DNA of 22,310 nt from G039029935 sp039029935. Its GTDB lineage: Bacteria > Chloroflexota > Anaerolineae > Caldilineales > Caldilineaceae. Each line of letters begins with the position of its first letter. Within the stretch, counting starts at the first letter, position 1. Positions 9,229-15,301 of the stretch are shown here, one piece after another. The stretch is taken from assembly GCA_039029935.1 (NCBI GenBank), contig JBCCFC010000038.1, positions 1-22,310 on the forward strand. The letters are read 5' to 3'. A model generated the notes under the pieces. The model saw nothing but the letters and a program-made list of their open reading frames with translations, was not told where the DNA came from and did no database searches. A program made the position numbers and the translations under genes.

Positions 9229-10186
9229 TGCGCATTTCTGCATTGGCAATTTGTGCTTGGTCCAAACGGGCAATTACCTCATCACGAGTTAAAGAGTCAA
9301 ACGCCGCAATGATGGTCTCTTGTAGGACATCCTGATTGGCGACCCGCAGTGCATTGCCCGCAAAACGTGCATCACTCGTCAGTTCTGGTTGTTGAAGAAC
9401 ATGTTCACAGAAGCGTTGCCATTCGCGCTCATTTTGAATGCCCAGCAACACCACATGCCCATCACCCGTTGGGAAAGGACCATAGGGTGCAATCGCAGAA
9501 TGGCTGGCCCCATTGCGTTTGGGCGGTGTGCCACCCATTGCGTAGTACATCGGAAAGCCCATCCATTCACCCAATGCCTCTAACATGGACACTTCAACAA
9601 TCGTGCCTTCACCTGTCTGATAGCGCGATAATAACGCTGTCAAAATGCCGCTGTAGGCATACATGCCTGATGCAATATCGGCTGCGGAGATACCCACTTT
9701 CGATGGTGTCTCTGGCGTACCGGTCACGGAGAGCAGCCCTGCCTCCGCCTGAATTAACAGGTCATAGGCTTTTTTATCGCGGTAGGGACCAGTTGTGCCA
9801 TAACCGGAGATGTGACAGACAATGAGTTTACTGTAATCGGTGCGCAATCGCGCTGCCCCAAAGCCAAGTCGATCTACTGCACCCGGAGCCAAATTGTGTA
9901 GAAAAACATCCGCCTCAGAGAGCAACTGTTCCAGGATTGCCTTGCCTTGGTCACTTTTAACGTTCAGAGTCAACGATTCCTTGCTACGGTTGATCCAAAC
10001 AAAATGGCTGGCAAGCCCGTTGGTCTTGTTGTCATAGTTCCGCGCAAAATCACCGACATCAGGTCGCTCGATTTTGATAACCCGTGCGCCTAAATCGGCC
10101 AGTTGGCGTGAGGCAAAAGGGGCCGCCACCGCTTGCTCGAGCGAGATGACGGTGATACCCGCTAATGGTTGGTGTGTACTTGTCAT
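8999..10186 (-). CDS. CaiB/BaiF family (class III) CoA-transferase
   Basis: 395 residues, full family length. The ATG at 10186 has AAGGA six bases upstream. The N-terminus LAGITVISLEQAVAAPFASR and the segment around 160-200 (KVGISAADIASGMYAYSG, then TGEG) are family hallmarks. Asp170 aligns with the catalytic Asp that forms the acyl-anhydride intermediate in formyl-CoA transferase. The C-terminus LGAQTDAILAELGYDD...LRRDGIV is the normal family ending, so the stop at 8999 is genuine even though it lies inside the opposite-strand lamin-tail gene. Class III enzymes move CoA between carboxylic acids in the cytoplasm. It is last in the operon, 18 bases after hydratase beta. In Chloroflexota related enzymes act on malate, mesaconate or citramalate with succinyl-CoA or an internal acyl, which would match the hydratase; the exact substrate is inference. 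Confidence 0.93.
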   Translation of the reverse strand: MTSTHQPLAGITVISLEQAVAAPFASRQLADLGARVIKIERPDVGDFARNYDNKTNGLASHFVWINRSKESLTLNVKSDQGKAILEQLLSEADVFLHNLAPGAVDRLGFGAARLRTDYSKLIVCHISGYGTTGPYRDKKAYDLLIQAEAGLLSVTGTPETPSKVGISAADIASGMYAYSGILTALLSRYQTGEGTIVEVSMLEALGEWMGFPMYYAMGGTPPKRNGASHSAIAPYGPFPTGDGHVVLLGIQNEREWQRFCEHVLQQPELTSDARFAGNALRVANQDVLQETIIAAFDSLTRDEVIARLDQAQIANAEMRTMQSFLDHPQLQARSRWHDVDSAVGPLPALHPAATIANVQPVFDPIPSLGAQTDAILAELGYDDATVEALRRDGIV

Positions 10187-10204
10187 GTAAATGTCCTTTA
10201 TTCT

Positions 10205-10759
10205 TTAGTTTGTGTGGTATTGTGCTTTCCCTGATTGATAGGCATCGCCACCAAAACAGTCATTGACCACGATCACAGGGAAATCGACGACGGTCAATCG
10301 ACGAATGGCCTCGGTCCCCAAGTCGGCATAGGCAATGACCTCTGTTGCGGTGATATGCCGTGCCAAGAGCGCAGCCGCTCCACCGACTGCCGCCATATAC
10401 ACGGCCTGATGCGCAACCAATGCCGTCTTCACAGCATCCGAGCGATAGCCTTTGCCGATGAATCCTTTGACGCCCCGTTCAAGCAGCGGCAGCGTGTATG
10501 GGTCTACGCGTCCACTGGTGGTTGGCCCAGCAGGACCGATGATATGTCCTTCTTTGGCTGGAGCAGGACCGACATAGTAGATGATTTGGTTTTCCAACGG
10601 CAGAGGTAAGGGTTTGCCCTCAGCGAGAGTCTCCACCAAGCGACGATGGGCAGCATCACGGGCAGTATAGAGTGTGCCGCTGATGTGAACGACATTGCCA
10701 GCTTTGAGGGAGGTGATGGTTTTGGTTGTGAGTGGTGTTGTGATTTTCATTGCGTTCAT
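10205..10759 (-). CDS. Class I fumarase / tartrate dehydratase family, beta subunit
   Basis: 184 residues, the usual size for a stand-alone beta subunit (the C-terminal half of class I fumarases). Family motifs: YVGPAPAKEGHIIGPAGPTT near residues 62-81, GFIGKGYRS, AAVGGAAALLA and a DFPVIVVNDCFGGD-type end. With the alpha subunit it forms an iron-sulfur hydro-lyase that adds or removes water at a C4-C5 dicarboxylate. Its ATG at 10759 overlaps the TGA of the small upstream gene as ATGA and has no separate ribosome binding site, so translation is probably coupled. A second ATG three codons in (10750) is a less attractive alternative. Confidence 0.92.
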   Translation of the reverse strand: MNAMKITTPLTTKTITSLKAGNVVHISGTLYTARDAAHRRLVETLAEGKPLPLPLENQIIYYVGPAPAKEGHIIGPAGPTTSGRVDPYTLPLLERGVKGFIGKGYRSDAVKTALVAHQAVYMAAVGGAAALLARHITATEVIAYADLGTEAIRRLTVVDFPVIVVNDCFGGDAYQSGKAQYHTN

Positions 10760-11085
10760 TTATCAGATGTTACATGTGTTGAATTTGACAAAGATAAAGA
10801 ATCATAAACAATTTGTCTTGTTAGTGGATTTTCTATTTTAATACCACCGAGTTCGTTAATTTCTTCTATTGTCAGCCCTGTTAACAGCATAAAAATTTGA
10901 TTCAAGATATCATCGTGAATTTGAGAGAAGTCGCTTGCTTTGTCCAAGCCGATGTACACGCTAGGTACACGCTGTTTATTGAGAATATTATTTTCTACCC
11001 AAGCTCTATCTAGTGGCTCCAGCCGAAACGTAAAGCCATGAAATTGTGGCCCGGCACGTACAAGTAACCCTCTTTTTTCTGACAT
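10756..11085 (-). CDS. Hypothetical protein inserted between hydratase alpha and beta genes
   Basis: 109 residues, not recognised. I chose ATG 11085, preceded by AGGTG at a short spacing; an in-frame GTG at 11091 would add two residues. The protein starts MSEKRGLLVRAGPQFHGF, is mixed alpha/beta in appearance, has no Cys, no signal peptide and no membrane segment, and ends in a Ser/Thr-rich tail. Its stop overlaps the beta-subunit start (ATGA), which supports that it is translated and co-expressed with the hydratase. It might be an assembly or regulatory partner of the enzyme, but position is the only evidence. Confidence 0.6.
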   Translation of the reverse strand: MSEKRGLLVRAGPQFHGFTFRLEPLDRAWVENNILNKQRVPSVYIGLDKASDFSQIHDDILNQIFMLLTGLTIEEINELGGIKIENPLTRQIVYDSLSLSNSTHVTSDK

Positions 11086-11183
11086 TGTCACCTACCCAAT
11101 ATTTTGATGACACACCATTCTTGTCTGTAATTATACAAAGGATGTTCAGCACAAACAAGCAGTGTTCACCATTAAATCGCAAC

Positions 11184-11215
11184 TATATCAAATCACAACT
11201 ATATCAAATCACAAC
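11184..11215. repeat. 16-bp tandem repeat across the end of the hydratase alpha gene
   Basis: Two exact 16-base units (11184-11199 and 11200-11215) with a diverged third copy at about 11168-11183. The first-transcribed copy on the minus strand contains the last codons and the TGA stop (11204-11206) of the alpha subunit; the other copies lie in the spacer to the next gene. Confidence 0.9.
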
Positions 11216-12043
11216 CGTCGCCCGCCTCGGCGCAGAACAATTCAAATTCACAGCCACCGGTAATGCCGCAATATGCGTCGCATAGCTCTCAATGTGGACA
11301 GCCAACGCTGTTATAGTCCCACCCAACCCCTGTGGACCGATCCCCAGTGCATTGATGGCCGTTAACCACTCCGTTTCCAGTACGGCCAGATGAGGCTTGG
11401 GGTTTGGCTCACCAATGGGACGCATCAACGCTTTTTTGGCGAGCAAGGCCACACCATCAAACGAACTACCCACCCCAACACCGACAATAATCGGTGGGCA
11501 GGCGTTGGGACCCGCCAACTCAATTGTCTCTAGCAAAAATTGCTTCACGCCTTCCATGCCTACCGAAGGCGGGAACATCTGCAAGCGACTCATCAACTCT
11601 GCACCAAAGCCTTTCATCATCACGGTGATACGCACTTGGTCCCCCGGCACAAGCTGCATGTAGACAATGGGCGGTGTATTGTCGCCTGTATTGGTTCGCT
11701 CTACAGGGTCCGCCACCACAGATTTACGTAGATGTTCATAACCGGCGCGCACACCTGCCTCCAACGCCAGATTGATGTCACCATCTACAAAGTGAACATC
11801 CTGCCCAATTTCCAATGACAGAATCGCCATCCCTGTATCTTGGCACGTAGGAATCTGCTCTGATTCGGCATAGGCAGCATTGTCCTGCAACATCAGGATA
11901 ATTGACTGACCAACAGGCGACGCTTCCAATTGCTTGGCGGTATTCAAGGCGCGTTGATAGTCATCAGGTAAGTGATAAGCCGACTGTTCAATTAGCGTTT
12001 GCACGGTTTCTTGTACACGATTAACAGAAATTTCTCGTATCAT
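11204..12043 (-). CDS. Class I fumarase / tartrate dehydratase family, alpha subunit
   Basis: 279 residues, standard for a separate alpha subunit. ATG 12043 is preceded by GAGGT four bases upstream. The three cysteines that hold the catalytic [4Fe-4S] cluster are present: C67 in PTCQDTG, C182 in AGPNACPP and C269 in NLNCSAPRRA. Conserved GVGVGSSFDG and ALGIGPQGLGG segments are also visible. The product pairs with the beta subunit encoded 445 bases downstream. Family members act as fumarase, mesaconase or L-tartrate dehydratase, and sequence alone does not separate them by eye. The adjacent class III CoA-transferase makes a mesaconate/citramalate or malate route worth testing. First gene of a four-gene minus-strand operon. 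Confidence 0.93.
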   Translation of the reverse strand: MIREISVNRVQETVQTLIEQSAYHLPDDYQRALNTAKQLEASPVGQSIILMLQDNAAYAESEQIPTCQDTGMAILSLEIGQDVHFVDGDINLALEAGVRAGYEHLRKSVVADPVERTNTGDNTPPIVYMQLVPGDQVRITVMMKGFGAELMSRLQMFPPSVGMEGVKQFLLETIELAGPNACPPIIVGVGVGSSFDGVALLAKKALMRPIGEPNPKPHLAVLETEWLTAINALGIGPQGLGGTITALAVHIESYATHIAALPVAVNLNCSAPRRATVVI

Positions 12044-12057
12044 ATTGACCTCGTAAA

Positions 12058-12089
12058 AGTTGAAGGGTTGAAAAGTTGAAGGGTTGTCA
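12058..12089. repeat. Octamer-type tandem repeat upstream of hydratase alpha
   Basis: Four 8-base units of the AGTTGAAG/GGTTGAAA family (12058-12065, 12066-12073, 12074-12081, 12082-12089, the last degenerate). They belong to the same octamer family as the large arrays at 14388-14553. Confidence 0.8.
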
Positions 12090-12142
12090 TGACAAATTCA
12101 TTACATCCGCAATCTTAATGGAAGTCGGATTGATTGCAAATT

Positions 12143-12158
12143 TACCATCAACATGGTA
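12143..12158. promoter_or_regulatory. Inverted repeat, possible operator between divergent operons
   Basis: TACCAT (12143-12148), CAAC, ATGGTA (12153-12158) is a perfect 6-bp inverted repeat in the 166-base gap between the leftward hydratase operon and the rightward thioredoxin-fusion gene. Position and symmetry suit a repressor site. There is no direct evidence of binding. Confidence 0.3.
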
Positions 12159-12209
12159 GGATTTTACGCATTGTTCTCATGTCTGCTATCAACACAAAAG
12201 GAAAATCGA

Positions 12210-13688
12210 ATGAGCAATCAACTATCAGATGGGTTTATCATTGTTTGTAAGCGCGATTGCCCCACTTGCACACTGGTCGAACCTGTCATGGCTACATTAT
12301 CAGCGGGGTCCACACCGCTCCTTGTCTATACACAAGATGATCCCACCTTCCCTGAGAGTCTAGCCGCCAATTATTCCGAGATTCTTGTCGATGATACCGA
12401 ATTGGCGGTTTCATATGGTTTGGATATCGACACTGTACCAACACTGATTAAAATGGTGCATGGTGAGGAAGTGGCGCGCACAGTGGGCTGGAACCAAGCA
12501 GCTTGGCGGGACATCACCGGGATTGGAGATTTGGGTGAGGGTTTGCCACTGCATCGCCCTGGGTGTGGTTCACTCAATGTCATGCCTGGGATGGCTGAAC
12601 GGCTGGCCGCGCGTTTTGGCGATACCAACCTCCACGCACGGCGGGTGGTTGTCAATGTATTTGATGACCCCGTTGAAATTTGTTATGATCGTGGTTGGAG
12701 CGATGGGTTGCCATTGGTTCCACCGACTGAGGAACGGGTGATACGCATGTTGACAGGCACGACACGCTCTCCAGACGAGATTGTCGGCATTGTGCCACCC
12801 AACCAAACTGAATGTACGGTTGAGAAGGTCGCCATCAACGCGGTCATGGCGGGCTGCAAGCCTGAGTATATGCCCGTCGTGCTGGCCGCAGTTGAGGCGG
12901 CGTTGGTGGATGAGTTCTGTATGCATGGTGTTCTCGCTACCACCTATTTCTCTGGACCAGTCGTCATTGTCAATGGCCCCATTGCACGGGCCATTGGCAT
13001 GAATTCGGAAGGCAATGTATTTGGGCAAGGCAACCGTGCCAACGCCACCATTGGCCGTGCGTTGCAATTGGTCATCCGCAATGTCGGTGGGGGGCGCCCT
13101 CAAGAAATCGACCGCTCGGCGCAGGGCAACCCAGGCAAGTATACATTCTGTTTTGCTGAAAACGAACAAGGCTCGCCATGGGAATCGTTGGCCGTGACGC
13201 GTGGCTTTTCGCCGGATGTCTCAACCGTGACGCTCTTTGCTGGCGGCGGTGTGCATGGCATGATCGATCAGATGTCGCGTACACCGGAATCACTGGTGCG
13301 CTCCTTTGCCGCCTGTCTACGCACTGTCGGCCATCCAAAATTGGCGATGGGGGCAGATGCCATTCTAGCTGTCTCGCCAGAACATGGCAATGTTTTCCGT
13401 GCAGCGGGTTGGTCCAAACAAAGGGTACTCGATGAGATTCATGCTAATTCGCAGTTGCGCGGTGATGACATTGTGCGCGGTGCTGGTGGGATTGATGAAG
13501 GCATTCCGGCTGATCGCGTGCAGGATGTCATGTCCAAATTCCGTCCTGGTGGGCTGATGATTGTTTATGTGGGCGGTACGGCAGGGTTGTTCTCGTCGAT
13601 TATTGGCGGATGGCCGGGGAGTGGGCCGCGTGGTAGTCAGCCTGTCACTGTGGAAGTTAATAGTGAACAGTTAATAGTGAACAGTTAA
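12210..13688 (+). CDS. Thioredoxin-fold protein fused to a large conserved domain; partner of the UGSC selenoprotein
   Basis: 492 residues from ATG 12210, which has AAGGA eight bases upstream; an in-frame ATG at 12153 lacks a site and is rejected. Residues 8-95 form a thioredoxin-like domain: FIIVCKRDCPTC places the redox motif C17-P-T-C20 after the first strand, and TVPT gives the cis-proline at 77. A linker with PGCGSLN (C119) leads to a domain of about 340 residues that starts VEICYDRGWSDGLPLVPPTEE. It is Gly-rich, contains C-terminal Gly-Gly segments (VYVGGTAGLF, IIGGWPGSGPRG) and resembles no enzyme family I can name. No signal peptide is seen, so it is probably cytoplasmic. It lies 182 bases before the selenoprotein on the same strand, and I infer that the two are a redox pair. 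Its last ten residues and its stop are encoded within a heptamer repeat. Confidence 0.75.
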   Translation: MSNQLSDGFIIVCKRDCPTCTLVEPVMATLSAGSTPLLVYTQDDPTFPESLAANYSEILVDDTELAVSYGLDIDTVPTLIKMVHGEEVARTVGWNQAAWRDITGIGDLGEGLPLHRPGCGSLNVMPGMAERLAARFGDTNLHARRVVVNVFDDPVEICYDRGWSDGLPLVPPTEERVIRMLTGTTRSPDEIVGIVPPNQTECTVEKVAINAVMAGCKPEYMPVVLAAVEAALVDEFCMHGVLATTYFSGPVVIVNGPIARAIGMNSEGNVFGQGNRANATIGRALQLVIRNVGGGRPQEIDRSAQGNPGKYTFCFAENEQGSPWESLAVTRGFSPDVSTVTLFAGGGVHGMIDQMSRTPESLVRSFAACLRTVGHPKLAMGADAILAVSPEHGNVFRAAGWSKQRVLDEIHANSQLRGDDIVRGAGGIDEGIPADRVQDVMSKFRPGGLMIVYVGGTAGLFSSIIGGWPGSGPRGSQPVTVEVNSEQLIVNS

Positions 13689-13711
13689 TAGTTAATAGTG
13701 AATAGTGATTA
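13656..13711. repeat. Heptamer tandem repeat spanning the stop of the thioredoxin-fusion gene
   Basis: Eight contiguous 7-base units of the GTTAATA/GTGAACA type (order: GTTAATA, GTGAACA, GTTAATA, GTGAACA, GTTAATA, GTTAATA, GTGAATA, GTGATTA). The array supplies the final codons and the TAA stop (13686-13688) and runs on into the spacer. It resembles the short heptanucleotide repeats (STRR) described in filamentous bacteria. Confidence 0.9.
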
Positions 13712-13870
13712 GTGGTTCTGTTGAATAAATGTAGTCTACTAATGAATGCTGTCGCTGTCATGAAAAACTCTCTGAAATATGCTGATTCAACCTGATTTAT
13801 CAAGTTTTTCATAGTAGCATGGGGTTTGAGCCTCTTATTGCTTGACAATATATATGAAGGAGTAAGAACA
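13689..13870. other. Spacer between thioredoxin-fusion and selenoprotein genes
   Basis: 182 bases. Apart from the end of the heptamer array it holds an AT-rich inverted repeat (ATGAAAAACT at 13760-13769 with AGTTTTTCAT at 13803-13812, 33-base loop). The loop is too long for an ordinary terminator, and no convincing promoter is visible. The two genes may therefore be co-transcribed. Confidence 0.4.
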
Positions 13871-14392
13871 ATGTCAACAATTTTATTGGACCCAACGGAT
13901 GAACGGTCGTCCGCTTTGCGAGCAGGTCAGCCGCGTCCATCTTCGTTGGATGGATTGACCATTGGGCTATTGGATATTTCCAAGCCACGTGGTGATGTGT
14001 TTTTGAATCGACTGGAGAGCCGTTTGACAACGCATGGGCTGAATGTCAAACGCTATAGCAAGCCCACCTACACACGGGTTGCACCGACTGCACTCAAACA
14101 GCAGATCAGCACTGAGTGCGATGTTGTGATTGAAGCCCTCGCCGATTGAGGCTCCTGCACGTCATGCAGTGTGCATGACATCGTTGATCTGGAGAGTCGT
14201 GGCGTTGTCGCTGGGTTTATTGCCTCTGCCGAGTTTGTTCAAGCTGCCGAATCGCAGGCCAAAGCGCTCGCCTTTGACCCTGCCCGCGTCTTTGTCTCGC
14301 ATCCCATCCAAAACCGCACGGATGATGAGATGCGTACCTTGGCGGATGAAGCACTAGAAGAGATTTTGGGGATGGTTTGTGAAAAGAGTTGA
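13871..14392 (+). CDS. UGSC-family selenoprotein (in-frame TGA = selenocysteine)
   Basis: ATG 13871 is preceded by a strong GAAGGAG nine bases upstream. The frame runs 174 codons to TGA 14390-14392, with one internal TGA at 14147-14149. Read through, the product is 173 residues: an N-terminal part with SLDGLTIGLLDISKPRGDVF, then CDVVIEALAD, selenocysteine 93, then GSCTSCSVHDIVDLESRG and a helical C-terminal half (FVSHPIQNRTDDEM). The segment U-G-S-C followed by TSCSVHD is the defining signature of the UGSC (seleno)protein family, in which the first position is Sec or Cys. Homology-like continuity on both sides of the TGA in the same frame, and a hairpin 12 bases after it, make a frameshift or nonsense mutation unlikely. 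The U-x-x-C arrangement suggests a redox centre. Function is unknown; the thioredoxin-fold neighbour is the likely partner. selA, selB, selC and selD are not in this window. Confidence 0.92.
14147..14179 (+). promoter_or_regulatory. Selenocysteine codon with bacterial SECIS-like hairpin
   Basis: TGA at 14147-14149 is followed by GUCAUGC (14161-14167), loop AGUGU (14168-14172), GCAUGAC (14173-14179): a perfect 7-bp stem with a 5-base loop. The loop starts 18 bases after the TGA and has a G in its second position followed by U. Bacterial SECIS elements that bind SelB have a short apical loop 16-37 bases after the Sec codon with a conserved G in the first two loop positions, so the geometry fits. 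Confidence 0.85.
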
Positions 14393-14481
14393 AAGGTTGA
14401 AAGGTGGAAGGGTTGAAAGGTGGAAGGGTTGAAAGGTGGAAAGGTTGAAAGATGGAAAGGTTGAAAGATGGAAAGGTTGAT
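14388..14481. repeat. Octamer tandem array, left arm (GTTGAAAG/GTGGAAGG)
   Basis: About twelve 8-base units from 14388, mostly alternating GTTGAAAG with GTGGAAGG, GTGGAAAG or ATGGAAAG. The first unit contains the TGA stop of the selenoprotein (14390-14392). It is followed at once by an array of nearly complementary octamers, so the two can fold into a long imperfect hairpin. Confidence 0.92.
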
Positions 14482-14482
14482 G

Positions 14483-14553
14483 CTTCAACTCTTCAACTCT
14501 TCAACTCTTCAACTCTTCAACTCTTCAACTCTTCAACTCTTCAACTCTTCAAC
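14483..14553. repeat. Octamer tandem array, right arm (CTTCAACT)n
   Basis: Eight exact copies of CTTCAACT plus seven bases of a ninth (14483-14553). The complement AGTTGAAG matches the left array in seven of eight positions per unit. Exact copy identity indicates recent slippage or expansion. Confidence 0.95.
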
Positions 14554-14600
14554 CATGCGTATAACTATCACACAACTATCAACCAAACCCATACATCTAG

Positions 14601-14694
14601 TAGGGATAATTGGGGATAATCACAAAATATCTGGGATAGCTGGGGATAACTGTTGGGATAACTTGGGTATTGATGGGGATTCTGGGGATTATTG
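14601..14694. repeat. Degenerate GGGATAA repeat tract
   Basis: Seven or eight spaced copies of GGGATAA, GGGATAG or GGGATT with irregular 3-12 base gaps in 94 bases. No coding potential is seen in either strand. The tract fills the space between the octamer arrays and the terminator. Confidence 0.7.
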
Positions 14695-14699
14695 TCATA

Positions 14700-14743
14700 A
14701 AAGTAAAGGGGAGCAGTCGTTACCAACTGCTCCCCTTTACTTT
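14700..14743. terminator. Perfect 18-bp hairpin, bidirectional terminator
   Basis: Arms 14700-14717 and 14726-14743 are perfectly complementary over 18 bases around an 8-base loop, with a GGGGAGC/GCTCCCC core and A/T-rich bases of the stem (CTTTACTTT on the plus strand). It lies between converging genes: the selenoprotein (plus) and the small membrane protein (minus, ending at 14754). It can stop transcription from both sides. Confidence 0.8.
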
Positions 14744-14753
14744 ACCGTAGTCT

Positions 14754-14975
14754 CTACGATTTTATGATAAAATCCGATATCGGAAATACAAACTGCGCGA
14801 TGACGATCAAAAACAGCACACCGATAAAGACCAGAATCGTGGAGAGAAAACCGCGATCTTCGTTGTTACCTGCCAACATGCGTAGGATGGCAATGGGCGT
14901 TGCACACCCCAGCAAGTAGACAAGTATCATGAAGAGTAGCGTATTCTCGGTGAAAAACGCAAATTCAGAAAACAT
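14754..14975 (-). CDS. Small two-helix membrane protein, unknown function
   Basis: 73 residues from ATG 14975, with AAAGGA about nine bases upstream. Two hydrophobic segments, about 13-34 (LLFMILVYLLGCATPIAILRML) and 44-64 (STILVFIGVLFLIVIAQFVF), are separated by a short polar loop NNEDRG. No family recognised. It stands alone, bounded by the terminator hairpin on its 3' side and a 326-base gap on its 5' side. Confidence 0.65.
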   Translation of the reverse strand: MFSEFAFFTENTLLFMILVYLLGCATPIAILRMLAGNNEDRGFLSTILVFIGVLFLIVIAQFVFPISDFIIKS

Positions 14976-15203
14976 GACACTTATCCTTTCCCATATGTAT
15001 TAGTGCTGATTGTATTGGTACTGATTGTACACAGCAATAGCATATGGCTCACATCTTCAATGGGTTATATACAGGGCGCAAATTAGGTTTAGTGGCGACG
15101 ATGGCTGTTCTGATGAGCATTTGATTGGTGTTCCAAGCCAATCCTATGATTCACTAATTTGTCAGAAGCATTTTCTCCTTTGTAAAAAACTAATCTGTCT
15201 ACC

Positions 15204-15232
15204 TTCAATTTTAGCAAAAAATGCGCTAAAAT
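15204..15232 (+). promoter_or_regulatory. Candidate sigma-70 promoter with overlapping inverted repeat
   Basis: TTCAAT (15204-15209), a 17-base spacer, and TAAAAT (15227-15232) form a weak -35 and a good -10. The perfect inverted repeat ATTTTAGC (15208-15215) / GCTAAAAT (15225-15232) overlays both boxes, as an operator would. It is 70 bases upstream of the MutS-like gene start. Confidence 0.35.
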
Positions 15233-15244
15233 CATCCCATAAAC

Positions 15245-15292
15245 CTGACATCTGTCACCTAAATCGTTGACAGATTTCTGACAACCTGTCAA
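15245..15292. promoter_or_regulatory. Cluster of TGTCA/TGACA half-sites upstream of the MutS-like gene
   Basis: Five TGACA or TGTCA pentamers occur in 48 bases, including TTGACAG (15267-15273) with CTGTCAA (15286-15292) as a perfect 7-bp inverted repeat and TGACA-TC-TGTCA at 15246-15256. The array lies directly before the predicted start, where a repressor could act. Confidence 0.35.
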
Positions 15293-15301
15293 ATCACCAA
15301 C

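Larger units (their letters stand above)
14976..15301. other. Intergenic region upstream of the MutS-like gene
   Basis: 326 bases between divergent genes without a credible coding frame. It holds CCATATG (14990-14996) with CATATGG (15040-15046) as a 7-bp inverted repeat, a direct repeat CTGATTGTA at about 15006 and 15021, and the promoter and half-site cluster listed separately. Confidence 0.6.

Noticed and set aside
12570..13169. 199-codon minus-strand frame inside the thioredoxin-fusion gene
   Set aside because: It is a shadow of a well-supported plus-strand gene with conserved motifs and has no start signal.
13713..13812. Possible insertion-sequence ends (GGTTCTGTTGAATAAAT and the AT-rich inverted repeat at 13760-13812)
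   Set aside because: The two candidate ends match each other only in a few bases, there is no transposase and no target duplication that I can see.
13826..13870. Earlier ATG-like start (TTG at 13826) and a TTGAGC-17-TATATA promoter for the selenoprotein
   Set aside because: The ATG at 13871 has a strong GAAGGAG site. A transcript from that promoter would begin inside that site.
13871..14149. Selenoprotein gene as a nonsense-mutated pseudogene or frameshift
   Set aside because: The frame is unchanged across the TGA, codon use is normal on both sides, the TGA falls exactly at the Sec/Cys position of the UGSC signature, and a SECIS-like hairpin follows.
14468..14767. 99-codon plus-strand frame across the octamer arrays
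   Set aside because: It is made from the CTTCAACT repeat (LFNSST units), the GGGATAA tract and the terminator hairpin, so it is a repeat artefact.
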